A stretch of 64,000 nucleotides of DNA from Albugo candida (lineage: Eukaryota; Oomycota; Peronosporomycetes; Albuginales): assembly GCA_040437565.1 (NCBI GenBank), contig JBDOQK010000025.1:62001-126000 (forward strand), written 5' to 3'. A program made the translations under genes and the position numbers. This document shows, in pieces, positions 9,367 through 21,955 of this stretch; within the stretch, counting starts at the first letter, position 1, and the number at the start of each line of letters is the position of its first letter. The notes beneath the pieces are model-generated. The model was not told the origin of the DNA. It searched no databases and was given only the letters and a program-made list of their open reading frames with translations.

Positions 9367-11180
9367 CGTGGGTGGAAATACTAATTCTCTAAATCTTTCA
9401 AGAGTTCCATCCACGTGCTTCTTGGTCTTGAAAACCCACTTGGAATGAAGGAGCTTCAGGCCGGGCGGACGAATTATAAGCTTCCATTTTCCGTTTTTCT
9501 TCAGAAAATCAATCTCTGAGCGCATCGCATCACGCCACTTCCACAACTCTGCAGACTGTATCTCTTCTCGATATGTGGTCGGATCCTTTAACGCACCAAC
9601 CATCGCCACCGGAACGTGATCCACGCCCAAATTTCGAGTAGTCACTCGCCTTTCATGTTTCTTCTCTCCTTCATGAGCAGCATCATGACTTCAAGTTGTT
9701 GTGGAAGCTAAAGTACCTTCCCTCCCGTGGTTCCCTCGTCTTGAAGCCTTTTGCCCGATCGCTTGTAGCTCCTTCCGCTGCGCGACTTCCTATTTTTTCA
9801 TGATCGCTTCCAAAAACAAATCTTCATGATGTAGATGCTCCTATAAATGTCGATTTTCGTCAGCTCTCATCGTCTCGACATTCTTGACGTGTTGCGGTGC
9901 CACGACTAATTACTCGTGAAAAACATACACCTAAAACCCTTTAGTCTCATCGTGATTTCCCACAGTCACCCCAGCCTTAGCCCGCGGATTCCATGCCTTT
10001 CTTCCCGGATCACAGTACACAGTACACAGTACACAGTACACGGACTTTCAAACACCACTATGTCAGAAATACTGGATCTCTTCCCCGTCAGTATCTCAAG
10101 CGGCGATGCTCGATTTAGTACATAAGCGGTGTACTGCACTACATCACCCCAGAAATGCAACGGCAAACCACTTAAGAACATCATGCATCGGGACATATTT
10201 AGCACAGTTCTACGCATGCGCTTAGCCTTATTGTCCTTGCTTATTTGTTTTATCACTCTAGTCGACTTGCAGACATATCGACAATGCGATATTCACCACC
10301 GTCATCCGTCCTTAAAATGCGACCTTGCAATCGAAAGAGCGCTCAAAAAGTTCAAAAAATGCTAAAACATCTGCACGGTGACTTCCTTTTACCGCGCAAC
10401 AAATATTCCACAGTATTTGGACGCTTGATCAACAAAGTTGATCATGCATCGATTTCCGTTTCTATCCAGCGGCGTCATTGGACCTTTAAGATCACTGCAG
10501 ATAATTCCACTAATTCGATCAATTGTGGAATGTGCGCCAGTAGCCTTCTTGGACTGTAAATTCTTCGCCTGCTTGCCTTGAGCACATGTGAGACGCTTTA
10601 GTCGCGTTCGGTCGACTAACCCAATTCCCGATCCTGGACTGTCGCCCTTTTTTTCGACCGTGTCATACATGAGATATCCAAGACCATTGTGTAGCTGCAG
10701 TAGCGTACTTTTCACTCGACCCATAGTGTCAACTTCAGAACTAGCAGTCTGCAGAGCGGCAGACACTATCTCGTTCCTAGCATCTGACGCTTTTCCACTA
10801 CGAGTGCTCGACAAGAATAACGTTTTTATTTTCCACTTCACAGACTCGTGCTCCGTCACTGACACGCTTCAGGTACTATATTCCGTCTTCGTAGCTCAGA
10901 GCGCTCCTTTTTCTTCAAGCTTGCAGTATAAATTAAATCATGTGCAAGGTCTTTAGCGTAATAGATTGCACTTAAAGTGACCACGTGCACTGTCTTATCC
11001 ACGGTACCACTCAACGTTCCTTGACCAACCTTCGTGACCTTAATTGAGTGTCCATCTGCAATGTTGCACTCGTCGGAGCAATCTAATACATTGACAAGTA
11101 TGATGTCGTCCGTCACCAGGTATCTACTGGCACTACTTTCCAAATCCAGGTTAGATCTTGACGACTTCAACTGTCTCTGA
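9361..11180 (-). mobile_element. Ty1/copia retrotransposon fossil A
   Basis: Minus-strand reading gives, in order, an aspartic-protease-like part (about 11170-10856), a GAG-pre-integrase and integrase start (about 10865-10389), the integrase C-terminal part with the LPLHFWGD-type motif (about 10256-10090), and the beginning of the copia reverse transcriptase (about 9645-9361, WKWRDAMRSEID and KWVFKTK). This order (protease, integrase, RT) identifies Ty1/copia. It is broken in several places and lacks most of RT and all of RNase H. No pair of LTRs could be matched. The level of decay suggests an old insertion. Confidence 0.8.
10011..10041. repeat. Heptamer microsatellite (cacagta)n
   Basis: About four and a half copies of cacagta in tandem, inside copia fossil A. 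Confidence 0.9.
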
Positions 11181-11219
11181 CACTCAAAGCGAAAAATGCC
11201 TGGTTTCTGCTAGCCGTGT

Positions 11220-14200
11220 ATGGGCATTGTCGCCTGGTATGGCCGCCTTAGTCGTAACTATAACATCGCTTCCCATCTCCATGCGTCAGTTCCTTTGCCA
11301 CAGTATCCGAACTCCAATTTGAAGCATACCCCTCCCAACGAATTACTGAACGTGCCGCCAGCAACTTACTTGGTATTCGGACAGCAGCAACAAGCAAGTG
11401 TTGAAGAGCCCCCTGCGAGATTTGCAGACCCGGGAATCAACATGAGTCAGGCACCCGAGCCTGGGGTATACGGGGCGACCTTACCTGCGGGATACCATCC
11501 TGGTATAGGTATTCCCAATCGAGGGTATGTAAACCCTGGGCAGCTGAGGGATAGGCATGCCGGACGCACAACAACGGAAGCTCGCGTTGCAACCTTTCGA
11601 CCAGAAGGAACTCTAAACACGGTCCTGTTATTGGTTTCTTAGAGTGGTGCAAATAATGTTTCCGTCAAGTCGGGTTCGTGGAGCGTGCGTGTGGCTTCGT
11701 GTGGCCGGAGGATATCAAGGTTGATGTCCAGGGTCAGCACGTAGCCGGAAAGGCCCAGACGTACTACCGTCCGCAGGTGGAGACATGGTGGCGTGAAAGC
11801 CAAACTTTGGAACATGCGATGCAAAGACTGTTGCAGACCTTCGATACGAAGATCTGTCCCGGGCAAAGCATGAAGCTATCCACGGCACCCAAGGAATCGC
11901 ATCGAAACTGGACGGACCATTTCTCTCTTTGACGGCAGTCAGCGATGCCTGTGGAGGTGTAGACAACCTTGTGCTGGACAACATTGTTAATTATGCTGAT
12001 CCACACATGCGGATGACGATGTTGTCCAGGTTGGACATCCACCGTGTAGATTACCTACGGCAAGCAGAAGAATTGGCGCAATTTGCCCAATCTACAAAAG
12101 TGAACTCTCATGCCAGGAACTTCGGTCGAGATGTGGTAAACACTGTTGAATCCATGAAAGAGTTCAGTGACAAGGTCAAGTCAAGACCACCGCAACCACG
12201 AACCGACACCCGGACTTCCTTTAAATATGGCGAAGTTGGGCACATTTGATCGCGGTTCCCGCTGATGAAGAACAAACCCACGGGTGCGAAATTCGTTTTC
12301 GCGGCTGACCATGGTGTGGGTGACCCAGGAAGCCAATTGATACTTAACAGCGGTTCGAGCAGACATTTGGTCAATGACCCCAGTCTGCTCACCGACCCGA
12401 CCGATTGTCGAAGGGAGTGTCTGACCGCAGCCACCGATGGAAGTTCTCTGCGGATCACCCAACAAGGGACTGTGGACATTCAAATGATCGCACTTGGTGC
12501 TGTGAACAAAGTGAGACTCCTCAACATTCAGTGCGCGGAAAACCTCGAGCGTAATATTCTTCTCTATGGGTCGTTCGAGATCAAGGCTTGCGTACTCGAA
12601 TATCGAGAAGGGAGGCGCGTGCTGTCCTCCGGCGTTGGTGGTACGCCCATTATGGATGTGGAATGTTGCAACAATGTCTTGGTTGTTGCTGTGACTCGTC
12701 ACGGCAATGATAATACCAAGCTATCACGGGAGTCAATGATGACGGTGATCCATTCGCCTGAATATGAATCCGATTCGGATGTTCAGTGCGGTACCTTCAT
12801 GCACTTTCATCGGCGTCTAGGACACCTATGTTTAGACACGATCACCAAGATGGCTAAGGATCCAGCTTCAGGAATACGGCTGACTGACACGACACGTCAA
12901 AGGTGTCTGGCTTGTGCCAAAGAGAAGCAGACCAAGCGAGTGAAGTCAAAGAGGGACACGGGCACAAATTCGCCCTTCGATGTGATCGGTGGCGTCACTT
13001 TTTTGGACCCCAAATACCTAATGACCCCTCGAGATCGTTTGGGAAACAGATACATGGTCAGCTTCATTGATCATCGTTCAAGCTACTGTCGGGTTTTCTT
13101 GGTCAAGTCGAAGGACGAAGCCGCGTTGAAGTTCGAGCTCTTCATGGCAAGCTTCGAGCGTGAATTCAACTGAAAGATCCATGTCCTACGCATCGATGGT
13201 GGTGACGAGTACAAAACGCTCGACATATTTTGCTCCTCGGAGGGTATCTCGCGTCAAGTAAGCGAGGTGGGAAATAAAGCGAGCAATGGCAAGGCTGAAA
13301 GATTGCACCGCACCATCATGAACATGGTACGGAGCATGGTTTTTGCATCGAGCATACCGCTCTCATTTTGAGGTGATGCCGTGGAATATACCTCCTATAT
13401 TATTAAACGAAGCAAGACCAAATGGAGCTTTTGACGAAGAAGGCTCCTGTGTTAAAAGACATCATGGTTTTTGGATCAACACGCACTGCGCATAGAGACC
13501 TGAAAAACAAGTCACTTGGGGATCGGGGCAAGTCAGGCATCATCAACGGACGAGGCAGCAAAACGAACGGGACAAGGTATACATCCCAGTGGATGAGGTG
13601 GTCGTGGTGACTCAGCATATACAAAACGTTGAAGCACCGCAGGATGACCAGAATGGAAGGAAGATCTATCCTGATACAGTTCGCCGTCAGGAGGATCCGC
13701 GCATGAATCATCGAACGGACTACGACGAGCATCGGAATGATGAAAATCATGCGAAGAAAGTAGGCAAGGTTCGAAATACTACATGGACCAGAATTCGTCA
13801 TGGTACAAGGTCGACAGTTACAAGCCAGCTTGCGAAGATCAAGTATGACACCTCGGCGGAAAATCGCGACGTCGTGTCTCACTCATCGGGCAAGATCCAA
13901 GGCACTATGAAGAGGCGATGAAGAATGAGCATCGTAATCAATGGCGCATAGCCATGACGGGAAAATTGGATGCCCTGAAGGCAAACGATGTCTGGAAGAT
14001 TGTTGTACACTCAAGGAATGCACACGGGCTACACAGAAAGTGGTTCTACAAGACGAACACCGACGCGAACGGACGGAGGCATCGAGCGATACAAGGCTCA
14101 ATTGGTGGTTTGTGGAAACGAGCAAGTGTTTGGTGTTGATTACAATCTGACGTTTACGGCCGTGATGGATTTGGTGACCGTCAAGCTGATATTGGTGCTC

Positions 14201-14222
14201 TCCAGACGATGGGACGTCCCTG
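11220..14222 (+). mobile_element. Ty1/copia retrotransposon fossil B
   Basis: Plus-strand parts in order are a gag region (about 11320-12250, ending near a zinc-knuckle remnant), a protease-like part with an NSGSSRHLV motif (about 12340), a GAG-pre-integrase region (HRRLGHLCLDT, CLACAKEKQ), integrase (from about 12970), and the start of copia reverse transcriptase (about 13930-14222) running into a gap. It is the best-preserved element here, with one open stretch of about 300 codons at 12265-13173, but it has several breaks and is truncated on the right. Its 5' end abuts the 5' end of fossil A, so the two lie back to back. Confidence 0.85.
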
Positions 14223-14322
14223 NNNNNNNNNNNNNNNNNNNNNNNNNNNNNNNNNNNNNNNNNNNNNNNNNNNNNNNNNNNNNNNNNNNNNNNNNNNNNN
14301 NNNNNNNNNNNNNNNNNNNNNN

Positions 14323-15175
14323 CCCAATCATATTAATTTTACCAATAGGCTTGAGAGGATTTTAAAAGTTCCCTGCCTTTTTATGAACTCGCATCTATCA
14401 CGTGACGTCTCCCCTATGTAGATTGGATGATTTGGTAATTGCAGTGCATTCAAGATGCGATTATCTGCCGATACATCCATCATATTACATCCCCTGTTAG
14501 ACTTCACACACGTTCCTAAGTCAGATTTCCAACAAAGGTCCTTCTGGGTCTAATCTTCTTCGTTCCCGACGCAGCTTCATCTCCTCCGAATATGGCGCGA
14601 TGGATTTTAGCTCCGTGTACCTCGTTGCTCATCGTCCAATCTCAAGCACAGTTAAACTAAAGTCAACTTTGATTTGTCTCTCAGTTTCGGCGCTACAAGT
14701 CGCAGACGGCTTCCGTGGTCGTTGCTGCTTCTCAACGTTGATCACCGCAAAGATCAAGCAAAAAGAAATTTGTATCAGCTTTTTTTACACCTACCGTACT
14801 TAAGCTACTCGGGTTTGTTCTTCATTTACTACCTAATCCTCACTTCGTACGGGACAGAAGGGTTTTGAATCCCATGGAGCACCAAGGGTACGTGCATGCA
14901 TTAAATACGATGCCGACTTGCAGGTAAAGCGTATCTGACACCCATAATTATTCAAGTAAGAGAGGTATGGCACTTACGTGATCGTATGAGGCCAGTTGAT
15001 ATGACTCAAGTCTAAGGNNNNNNNNNNNNNNNNNNNNNNNNNNNNNNNNNNNNNNNNNNNNNNNNNNNNNNNNNNNNNNNNNNNNNNNNNNNNNNNNNNN
15101 NNNNNNNNNNNNNNNNNTCTAGTAGCACTTCGTACTTAGTATAAAATATTGGTTAGGAATTTACTTTTCTAAGAT
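14323..15175. other. Non-coding stretch between copia fossils
   Basis: No recognisable coding sequence is present on either strand, and gap 15018-15117 lies inside. It may hold terminal-repeat sequence of flanking elements, but I found no matching repeat pair. Confidence 0.4.
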
Positions 15176-17313
15176 TAAATAGTCAGTTTTGGCAATTTTC
15201 TGTAGCTCAACAATCTTCGTTCACCTTCCAGTAGCACAGTCTCATCAAGGATCGTACTCGGATAGAGATAAACGCTTTCGTGAGAAGGTCAGCTTCCACC
15301 GCTTCGGTAAGATGAAGATAGGTTTCACTTTATTGAGGCATACTTCTGAATAAATTTTATTTTGATGTCAATATGTGAAGACATGCTGATTATTCAATTG
15401 ATGGGTTGCCGCTTCATTATCCATCTCCATCGTTATACGTTCAAGTAAAATTTGATGAGTACACGAAAAATGGTGTAATGGCTTTCTTCTTGCGACAAGT
15501 TGATCCCACAATCATGCTATATACGCCACAAATCCACCGCTTTTAGATTTACGGTCGACTTTATCACCCGCAAAATCAGCGTCGCTCTTGCTTGTGGGCT
15601 CGATGACTATAATCCTGCTTTTTGCTATTTTTAGGTCATATCCTAACGTCCTTGGCTCTGTTCGGATACTGCGCGATATGCTTGGCCAGCTGTCGTGGGT
15701 GCATGTGCTCGGTGCCTTCTCGATGCATCTCATATGCAAAATCAGTACCTGTACACCGTTCCAGCCATATTAGGAAATCACCATCGCCTAAAATTTTTGC
15801 ACCTTATCATCTCATCGGGTGGTAGTGGGTCTACGCTGGGAAAACTATAGTTTTAATCCAGCTCAAAAGGCATGGTAATTGAATATGCCAAATTTTTGCT
15901 CAAATCTTATTGGTAAACTTTTCTTGGTAACTTCATATTCACCCTATAACAAATAGGATATTCGCGTCCCCGGAAACTTTTTTCCGACTCCTAGTCCTTA
16001 ATATGCAACGTCACCGAGCGTTTGAATACTTGGTCGGCAGTTTTCCATCGCTTCTATGTATATGTCCTTGACATACACCCTCGTCACAGTCTAACCATCA
16101 CTGTAAACTTTGCAGTAGAGATAGCTGTTCGTGACACATTTCATAAAGCCTTCTCACAGCAATCCGCATATAATATTTCTGCGCACAGTCGGCCTACTTC
16201 AGGGCCTAAAGGCTGATCTGGAGTCGTGGTTAACCTGTCCAGCGCTGCACTTCAAGTCACCACAATTTTCTTCAATCTACTATCATGCCTTGCGGACATC
16301 AAAAAGGCATCAATATCTGTATCCGTAGACGCATTAACGTACACATTTGGCACATCGCCCTGTCTCGCTGGAACGCCTCATATTTCCGAAAGTGCCAGGA
16401 AGACCTAGCCTACCGTCTCTTCCATGATGGTGGCGCATGTCAGCATGTAATTTTTTCCGAACGACTGATCGCTGGCACACGCTACCCCACGTAGCGCTCC
16501 AAATCACCATCTGCCATTTGACTCCGTCTTAAAGACCCATTTTGTGGGGATCGGGTGCAATATATCATTGCGAGTTGAGAACTCCATGTGTCATTCGCGA
16601 TAAGATATCCAATTTTAGATTTTGCCCCCCCCCCTTTGTCACTCTTCACCAACTTTTCAGTTCTTTGGATCTTCATGATAAACTGCACCGACCACCTCGC
16701 TTGAAGGGATTATATTTCCTCGATAATGTGGTTCACGACCGTGGATGTATCAGGAACGGACAAGTCCTTCGACAAGAACTTTTTGCGGGGCGCCTTCTTT
16801 GACCTTCACGCTTGCCGCGAGTCTTTTGCTCAGAAGATTTAATCTGCGGCTCCTCTCGATGTACAATAGCGTTCCTTGTACTCGGGAACTTTCAACCCTC
16901 GTGTACGCCTCAAATCCGTCACGCATTTGCGGATAGATTGCAGATACGCTTACGCTCATTGTCGCATAATTTGAAAGCAGCGTTCAAAATGTACCACCCG
17001 GTCTTTCGTAAATAGCACACGACAACCTTTTGATTTCATCGTTCTTTATAATAAACAGTCCCGACTCCCTTCGCCTGTATAATATTTTATGCTATAGCAT
17101 CCGGATAGCAGTACATCTCATCCTTAGCTTGACACCTATTAGCACCTCGATGACCGATGGTTGAGATGCGGTTTCGAATACGTGCTGCGTATCTTCAGTC
17201 GGACGTAAAACTAATCTAAAATTCATATAACATACAGTATCATGAGTCATTTGGTGCATGCGTTTCGCCTTCACGTTGGACGTTTGGCTTCTCATCAAGT
17301 AGAGCAGGTCCAT
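15176..17313 (-). mobile_element. Ty1/copia retrotransposon fossil C (3' half)
   Basis: Minus-strand reading shows the integrase C-terminal region (about 17313-17092, PSVIEVLIGVK near its end), a poorly preserved linker and RT region, and RNase H with the diagnostic SDADFAGDKVDRKSKSGG (about 15600-15530). It is heavily broken and lacks gag and protease. The segment near 15176-15240 resembles, in inverted orientation, sequence at 21966-22020, which suggests related element ends. Confidence 0.7.
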
Positions 17314-17579
17314 CTACTCAAATTGAATCTATGAAAGAAGCAGCAGATACTAGTTCTGTTGAAATGGCACGAATAGTGATGTTGAAAGGGCACGACTAGT
17401 GATGTGAAAGGAAATTGTTAGAAAAGATAATAGGACCATAAGCTTCAGATAAAGCAAGTTCACTTTTACTACATACTGTTCAAGAAGCATGGAAAAACAA
17501 CAGGTCATAATCCCAAGAACCCCGTAAGAACCTCCTGTAGCTTCACTTTGCGCACAAGATAATGCGACAAACAAGTTTT

Positions 17580-19170
17580 AGCGCGCAGGTCTCTCAGGCA
17601 AGTGAGGACGGAGTCACTGAGCATGGTGTAGACCATCTGGACAGGATGGAGAGACTCATAGGGAGCCTAATGAGTGATATGACACGGGAACGCGTATAGT
17701 GTACTCAATTGACCCCCGCGAAATTAATATTCCGCCCATGGAGAGTGGTTCGAGCGCCTTCAGCCAGTTCTTTGGTTCCCGACAACAGCGATTCAGAGAT
17801 GACTCACTCAGTGAAGCCTGGGTGCAGATGCTGTTTGCTGCACCGCGGTCCCGATTGCAGCAGCAACAATTCTTCCCGATTGTGCACCCTACGGCGCACC
17901 TTAATATGCAGCCAGAGAAGCAGTTATTTCCCAAGCAGTTCTTTCCCCAGCAGAGCTTTGAGATAAAGATGCCAATCGTCAAGGATATGAAGCCACTAAT
18001 TGAGCGTTTTACTGAAAAGGAAGAATACAGAGGAGTTGGCGCTGGAATTCAAGACCGGGGGTTGCAGTTATTGGACGAACTTGGTGCAGCTCAATAACTT
18101 AGTGGAGTCGAGTAACCTGAAGAGTTCCAGATGAGCACNNNNNNNNNNNNNNNNNNNNNNNNNNNNNNNNNNNNNNNNNNNNNNNNNNNNNNNNNNNNNN
18201 NNNNNNNNNNNNNNNNNNNNNNNNNNNNNNNNNNNNNNCATGGTGTAGACCATCTGGACAGGATGGAGAGACTCATAGGGAGCCTAATGAGTGATATGAC
18301 ACGGGAACGCGTATAGTGTACTCAATTGACCCCCGCGAAATTAATATTCCGCCCATGGAGAGTGGTTCGAGCGCCTTCAGCCAGTTCTTTGGTTCCCGAC
18401 AACAGCGATTCAGAGATGACTCACTCAGTGAAGCCTGGGTGCAGATGCTGTTTGCTGCACCGCGGTCCCGATTGCAGCAGCAACAATTCTTCCCGATTGT
18501 GCACCCTACGGCGCACCTTAATATGCAGCCAGAGAAGCAGTTATTTCCCAAGCAGTTCTTTCCCCAGCAGAGCTTTGAGATAAAGATGCCAATCGTCAAG
18601 GATATGAAGCCACTAATTGAGCGTTTTACTGAAAAGGAAGAATACAGAGGAGTTGGCGCTGGAATTCAAGACCGGGGGTTGCAGTTATTGGACGAACTTG
18701 GTGCAGCTCAATAACTTAGTGGAGTCGAGTAACCTGAAGAGTTCCAGATGAGCACTCTCAATTGATATCTCGATGGTATCTCAAGAAAGAACTTCAACAA
18801 GATGAAAGGACGTCTGGCCATCGGAAAAATTAACGGTTGAACATCTGATGAACAAGATGTTGAAGGTTTACGACAGAGAAGTTACTATCGACCGGGCCAC
18901 GCAGTTGTAGCGAGCGCGTGAACAAAATGATCGCTCAGGTACGGAACACTACCAGTAATTGGCTACCGCTTTTTTTGTTCTTCAGTACATTTGTGAAGGG
19001 GCAACGACGGGGGTGAAAAGAGCCATGCAGACTAGGCTCTATCGCCGTCTCACTAACCATCTCAAGCGGGCATGAGGGATGTCAGACTTTGCCGCGACAT
19101 TCGCGCATGCTAGTAGCGCAAGTGTGGTAGTGTCGGCAGACAACCTACTGAAAAGCGCAATAATTTTTCC
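17580..19170 (+). mobile_element. Retroelement gag-like fossil (tentative)
   Basis: A Gln/Phe-rich open frame (17699-18097; repeated as 18316-18714 because of gap 18139-18238) is followed by degenerate frames with charged helices (EHLMNKMLKVYDREVTIDRA) and sequence resembling retrotransposon gag. No protease, integrase or RT was found in the same orientation, so the family is not certain. It is broken in several places. The position between copia fossils supports, but does not prove, a retroelement origin. Confidence 0.35.
17622..18755. repeat. 517-bp direct repeat across a gap, probably false
   Basis: 17622-18138 matches 18239-18755; the translated frames inside are identical. Confidence 0.9.
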
Positions 19171-19414
19171 TTTCCAGGTTGACGGCACGCGACTCGAGTG
19201 AGTCCGTACTCAGCCTGCTGTCTTGCTCTCTCTGGAAGACCTCCATTTGATTCATCCTTTGGGACAAGTCCTCGAGCATGGCCAGCATCCTTTCGATCGC
19301 CTCCACAGACGCTGCCGACTTTTATTGTTGGTAGTGATCGCTGGTCTTATCTTGACCATCGGCCACAACGGTAGTTTAGCCGCGCCATCAACACGTTTAG
19401 TTGGGCTCATAACC
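19171..19414 (-). mobile_element. 5' fragment of a copia-type element (primer site plus gag start)
   Basis: On the minus strand a primer-binding-like site at 19414-19401 is followed by a gag N-terminus-like helix (VEAIERMLAMLEDLSQRMNQ) running to about 19171, where it meets the plus-oriented gag-like fossil. The LTR would lie above 19414. Only a fragment is present. Confidence 0.5.
19401..19414 (-). other. Primer-binding site, tRNA-Met anticodon-arm type
   Basis: The plus-strand string ttgggctcataacc equals the anticodon arm of initiator tRNA-Met (gggCTCATAAccc). Drosophila copia and yeast Ty5 are known to prime from that internal part of tRNA-iMet. The same 14 bases occur at 21942-21955, also next to a gag-like start on the minus strand. 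Confidence 0.6.
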
Positions 19415-20625
19415 AATCAAACGTTGTTCGCACTTGTGCAAAGGATATAGGAAGTAAAAAAGTGAAATATATTGAGCGTCGATTATTTGTTCCTAGTTAA
19501 GCTTACCATATGCATATGACCAGCCCTTGATGGTCCTGATCCCATAAGAGATCCGTATGTCAATGTCTCTCCCATCATTACCATGTGTCAGCTTGTCGGC
19601 CAGTCAGGTGAGGTTGACCTTAACCTGTAACAGGTCTTGCAGTCACCTCTGGGGAGCCGCCATACCTGTCAGAAACAAAATCTTCTGACAGATCCAGCCA
19701 CCAATGCTGATGGAAATCGGCCATCCCTAGTGAGCAAACACTTACCTTGTAAGCTTGGCTCAATCTCATTGTGTCATTCGTCCTAATTTTCTTATCAAAA
19801 TAAAAGTTGGCCAATCCTATCAAATTGAGGGGATTTTACCAAAATCACTGAGGGGATTGTATCGATTCCCAATCAGTGGTAGGCATATTACGATGCATTG
19901 CTCAATTATGAGACGGTTCAAAAGAATTCTTTTGTTATGCTGGTGTCAGCGTGCGTTGATGCTTGGACACGCGCACAAATCAAATGTGTAAACAACCGGA
20001 AGAGGTGATTGANNNNNNNNNNNNNNNNNNNNNNNNNNNNNNNNNNNNNNNNNNNNNNNNNNNNNNNNNNNNNNNNNNNNNNNNNNNNNNNNNNNNNNNN
20101 NNNNNNNNNNNNATTCTTTGTTTGCTTGCTTTCCGCGCAAGTAACAGGAACGTTCTTGACCATATCTGCGATCGTACCATCGGAATTACGTTGCGCAACA
20201 CGCGATTCATCTGCTTGTTACGTCAACTTGCATCCTTTTGCCTCCAACTTTCCATACGAGGAATGTTGAAAGATGGCGTCTAGTCGAGTGGGAGGTTGCC
20301 AGGTCTCTGGCCGCCTCGTTACCACTTCTGACAAGATTTGATGATTGAAATTCAGCAGGCGACAAAAGAGGCAGTACGGTGTGAAATGATGCAGGTGCCG
20401 ATATTCTAATAGAGAAAGAGTGGATAAATAGCAGGTTGCTCGTAGGTACGAGAGTAAAGATTGGTATTATACTTTGCAAAAAACGAGAACTTATTAGCGT
20501 GCTTCAAGAAGACAATGTTCCAAGGTAGGTTTTCCGCATATTTCACATCGTTTAAGAGAATTTCGCTCGGTAAACCGTTAATTGTTGCGATTTTCTTCGC
20601 CCGTCCTATCCATAACATCTTCATA

Positions 20626-21047
20626 CCCTTCCTGTTTGAAAGTATGCGTGATTCCTTGCATTTCTTGCGATGCTGTAACAAATTCATATCCGATACGGGA
20701 TGCCTGCCGGAACCGCTCTCTAATTTCGATACTTTTTCCTTGTGTTTCAAACGTAGCAGTTTTGCATTTATTCTCTATAACGATGTNNNNNNNNNNNNNN
20801 NNNNNNNNNNNNNNNNNNNNNNNNNNNNNNNNNNNNNNNNNNNNNNNNNNNNNNNNNNNNNNNNNNNNNNNNNNNNNNNNNNNNNNCCCTTCCTGTTTGA
20901 AAGTATGCGTGATTCCTTGCATTTCTTGCGATGCTGTAACAAATTCATATCCGATACGGGATGCCTGCCGGAACCGCTCTCTAATTTCGATACTTTTTCC
21001 TTGTGTTTCAAACGTAGCAGTTTTGCATTTATTCTCTATAACGATGT
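20626..21047. repeat. 161-bp direct repeat across a gap, probably false
   Basis: 20626-20786 equals 20887-21047 around gap 20787-20886. Confidence 0.9.
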
Positions 21048-21941
21048 CTTCATTGCTAATGGAGCCCTGCTTCCAGCAATCTCTTTTCATATGTCCGCTT
21101 GTCCCGAAACTGTAGCAGTTCCTTCGCTTCTTCGGCTTAAATTCCCCAATCGCAACGATTCGGTCTCGAATCTATTTCTTTGGCTCCTTTTGGTGCATTA
21201 CGGATTATACCTGAATCAATAAGCTGGGCGATTTGACGCAATTCCTCAGCTTGCCTTCTGGCGTCTTCTCTCATTGTGCTGACACGGGCTATCAAAGCTT
21301 GTTTAAATTCAGGCTTTGCGTAATTGATAAACTCTCCAGGAGTATATCGTCTGCTCCGCCGACTTCCTCCCTGACCGCCGTCCAGCTGATATTTTGCCGT
21401 ATAAAGGCGTGCTGCCTGCGTTTGTGATGATGTTGGGCCAGAAGACTTTGTCCATCACTTCTTCGACGCTAGACGCTGAGTCATCCATTTAGTGACCTGC
21501 TTCTCGTATCAGGCCAGATGCTGTCCTAGGCATTCTAGCTTCACCTCCTTACTCCGGATCCCGCCGGATGCTTGGTGGTCGTGCGATAGTTTTCGCAAGA
21601 AATGATAACATTGATAAACGGCGCCCCTAATCCAGAATATGTTTCCTTACAGTCGAATAGCTGAATGGCGAGCTTTATATTCCTTGGTGCGGTAAGTTGA
21701 CTCGGTTTGGCACGTCCAGCGCATTATGTACCATGGCTGCATCGGTTTCGCATCCAGGGATGACATTGTCAAACCCTATTGCTTAGTCAGCACATAAGCT
21801 CTTCGTTCGCGCGGCTGGTGCTGGTAGGCGGGAGCTGACATTTCGCTCGGTTTTTGTTTATGTCTTGTCAATCAAGTGTCTCCAGCAGCAGCGTCATTCG
21901 GTCCGTCGGTTCTTTCATGGCCTTGGTTTATGGAAGCTTGG

Positions 21942-21955
21942 TTGGGCTCATAACC
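21942..21955 (-). other. Primer-binding site, tRNA-Met anticodon-arm type (second copy)
   Basis: The sequence ttgggctcataacc is identical to that at 19401-19414. On the minus strand it directly follows CCAACA, a common copia LTR 3' end, and precedes an ATG-started gag-like frame. Confidence 0.65.

Larger units (their letters stand above)
20113..21955 (-). mobile_element. Ty1/copia retrotransposon fossil E (5' half)
   Basis: On the minus strand the order is: a primer-binding site (21955-21942) with the LTR edge CCAACA just outside it, a degenerate gag region, a zinc-knuckle end with GHMKRDCWKQGS (about 21100-21060), and the protease-to-pre-integrase junction with ILLNDVKYAENLPWNIV (about 20570-20510). 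It ends in gap 20013-20112. It is broken several times. Bases 20626-20786 recur identically at 20887-21047 across gap 20787-20886. Confidence 0.65.

Noticed and set aside
14845-14880. tRNA B-box-like string (gggttttgaatccc)
   Set aside because: It does not match the GGTTCGAATCC consensus, and no A box or cloverleaf was found upstream.
16627-16637. Run of C as a structural or regulatory signal
   Set aside because: A simple homopolymer inside a decayed retroelement; nothing around it supports a function.
17350-17574. Possible copia RNase H remnant on the minus strand (VALSCAQSEA)
   Set aside because: Too short and degenerate to assign; left as part of the retroelement-rich background.
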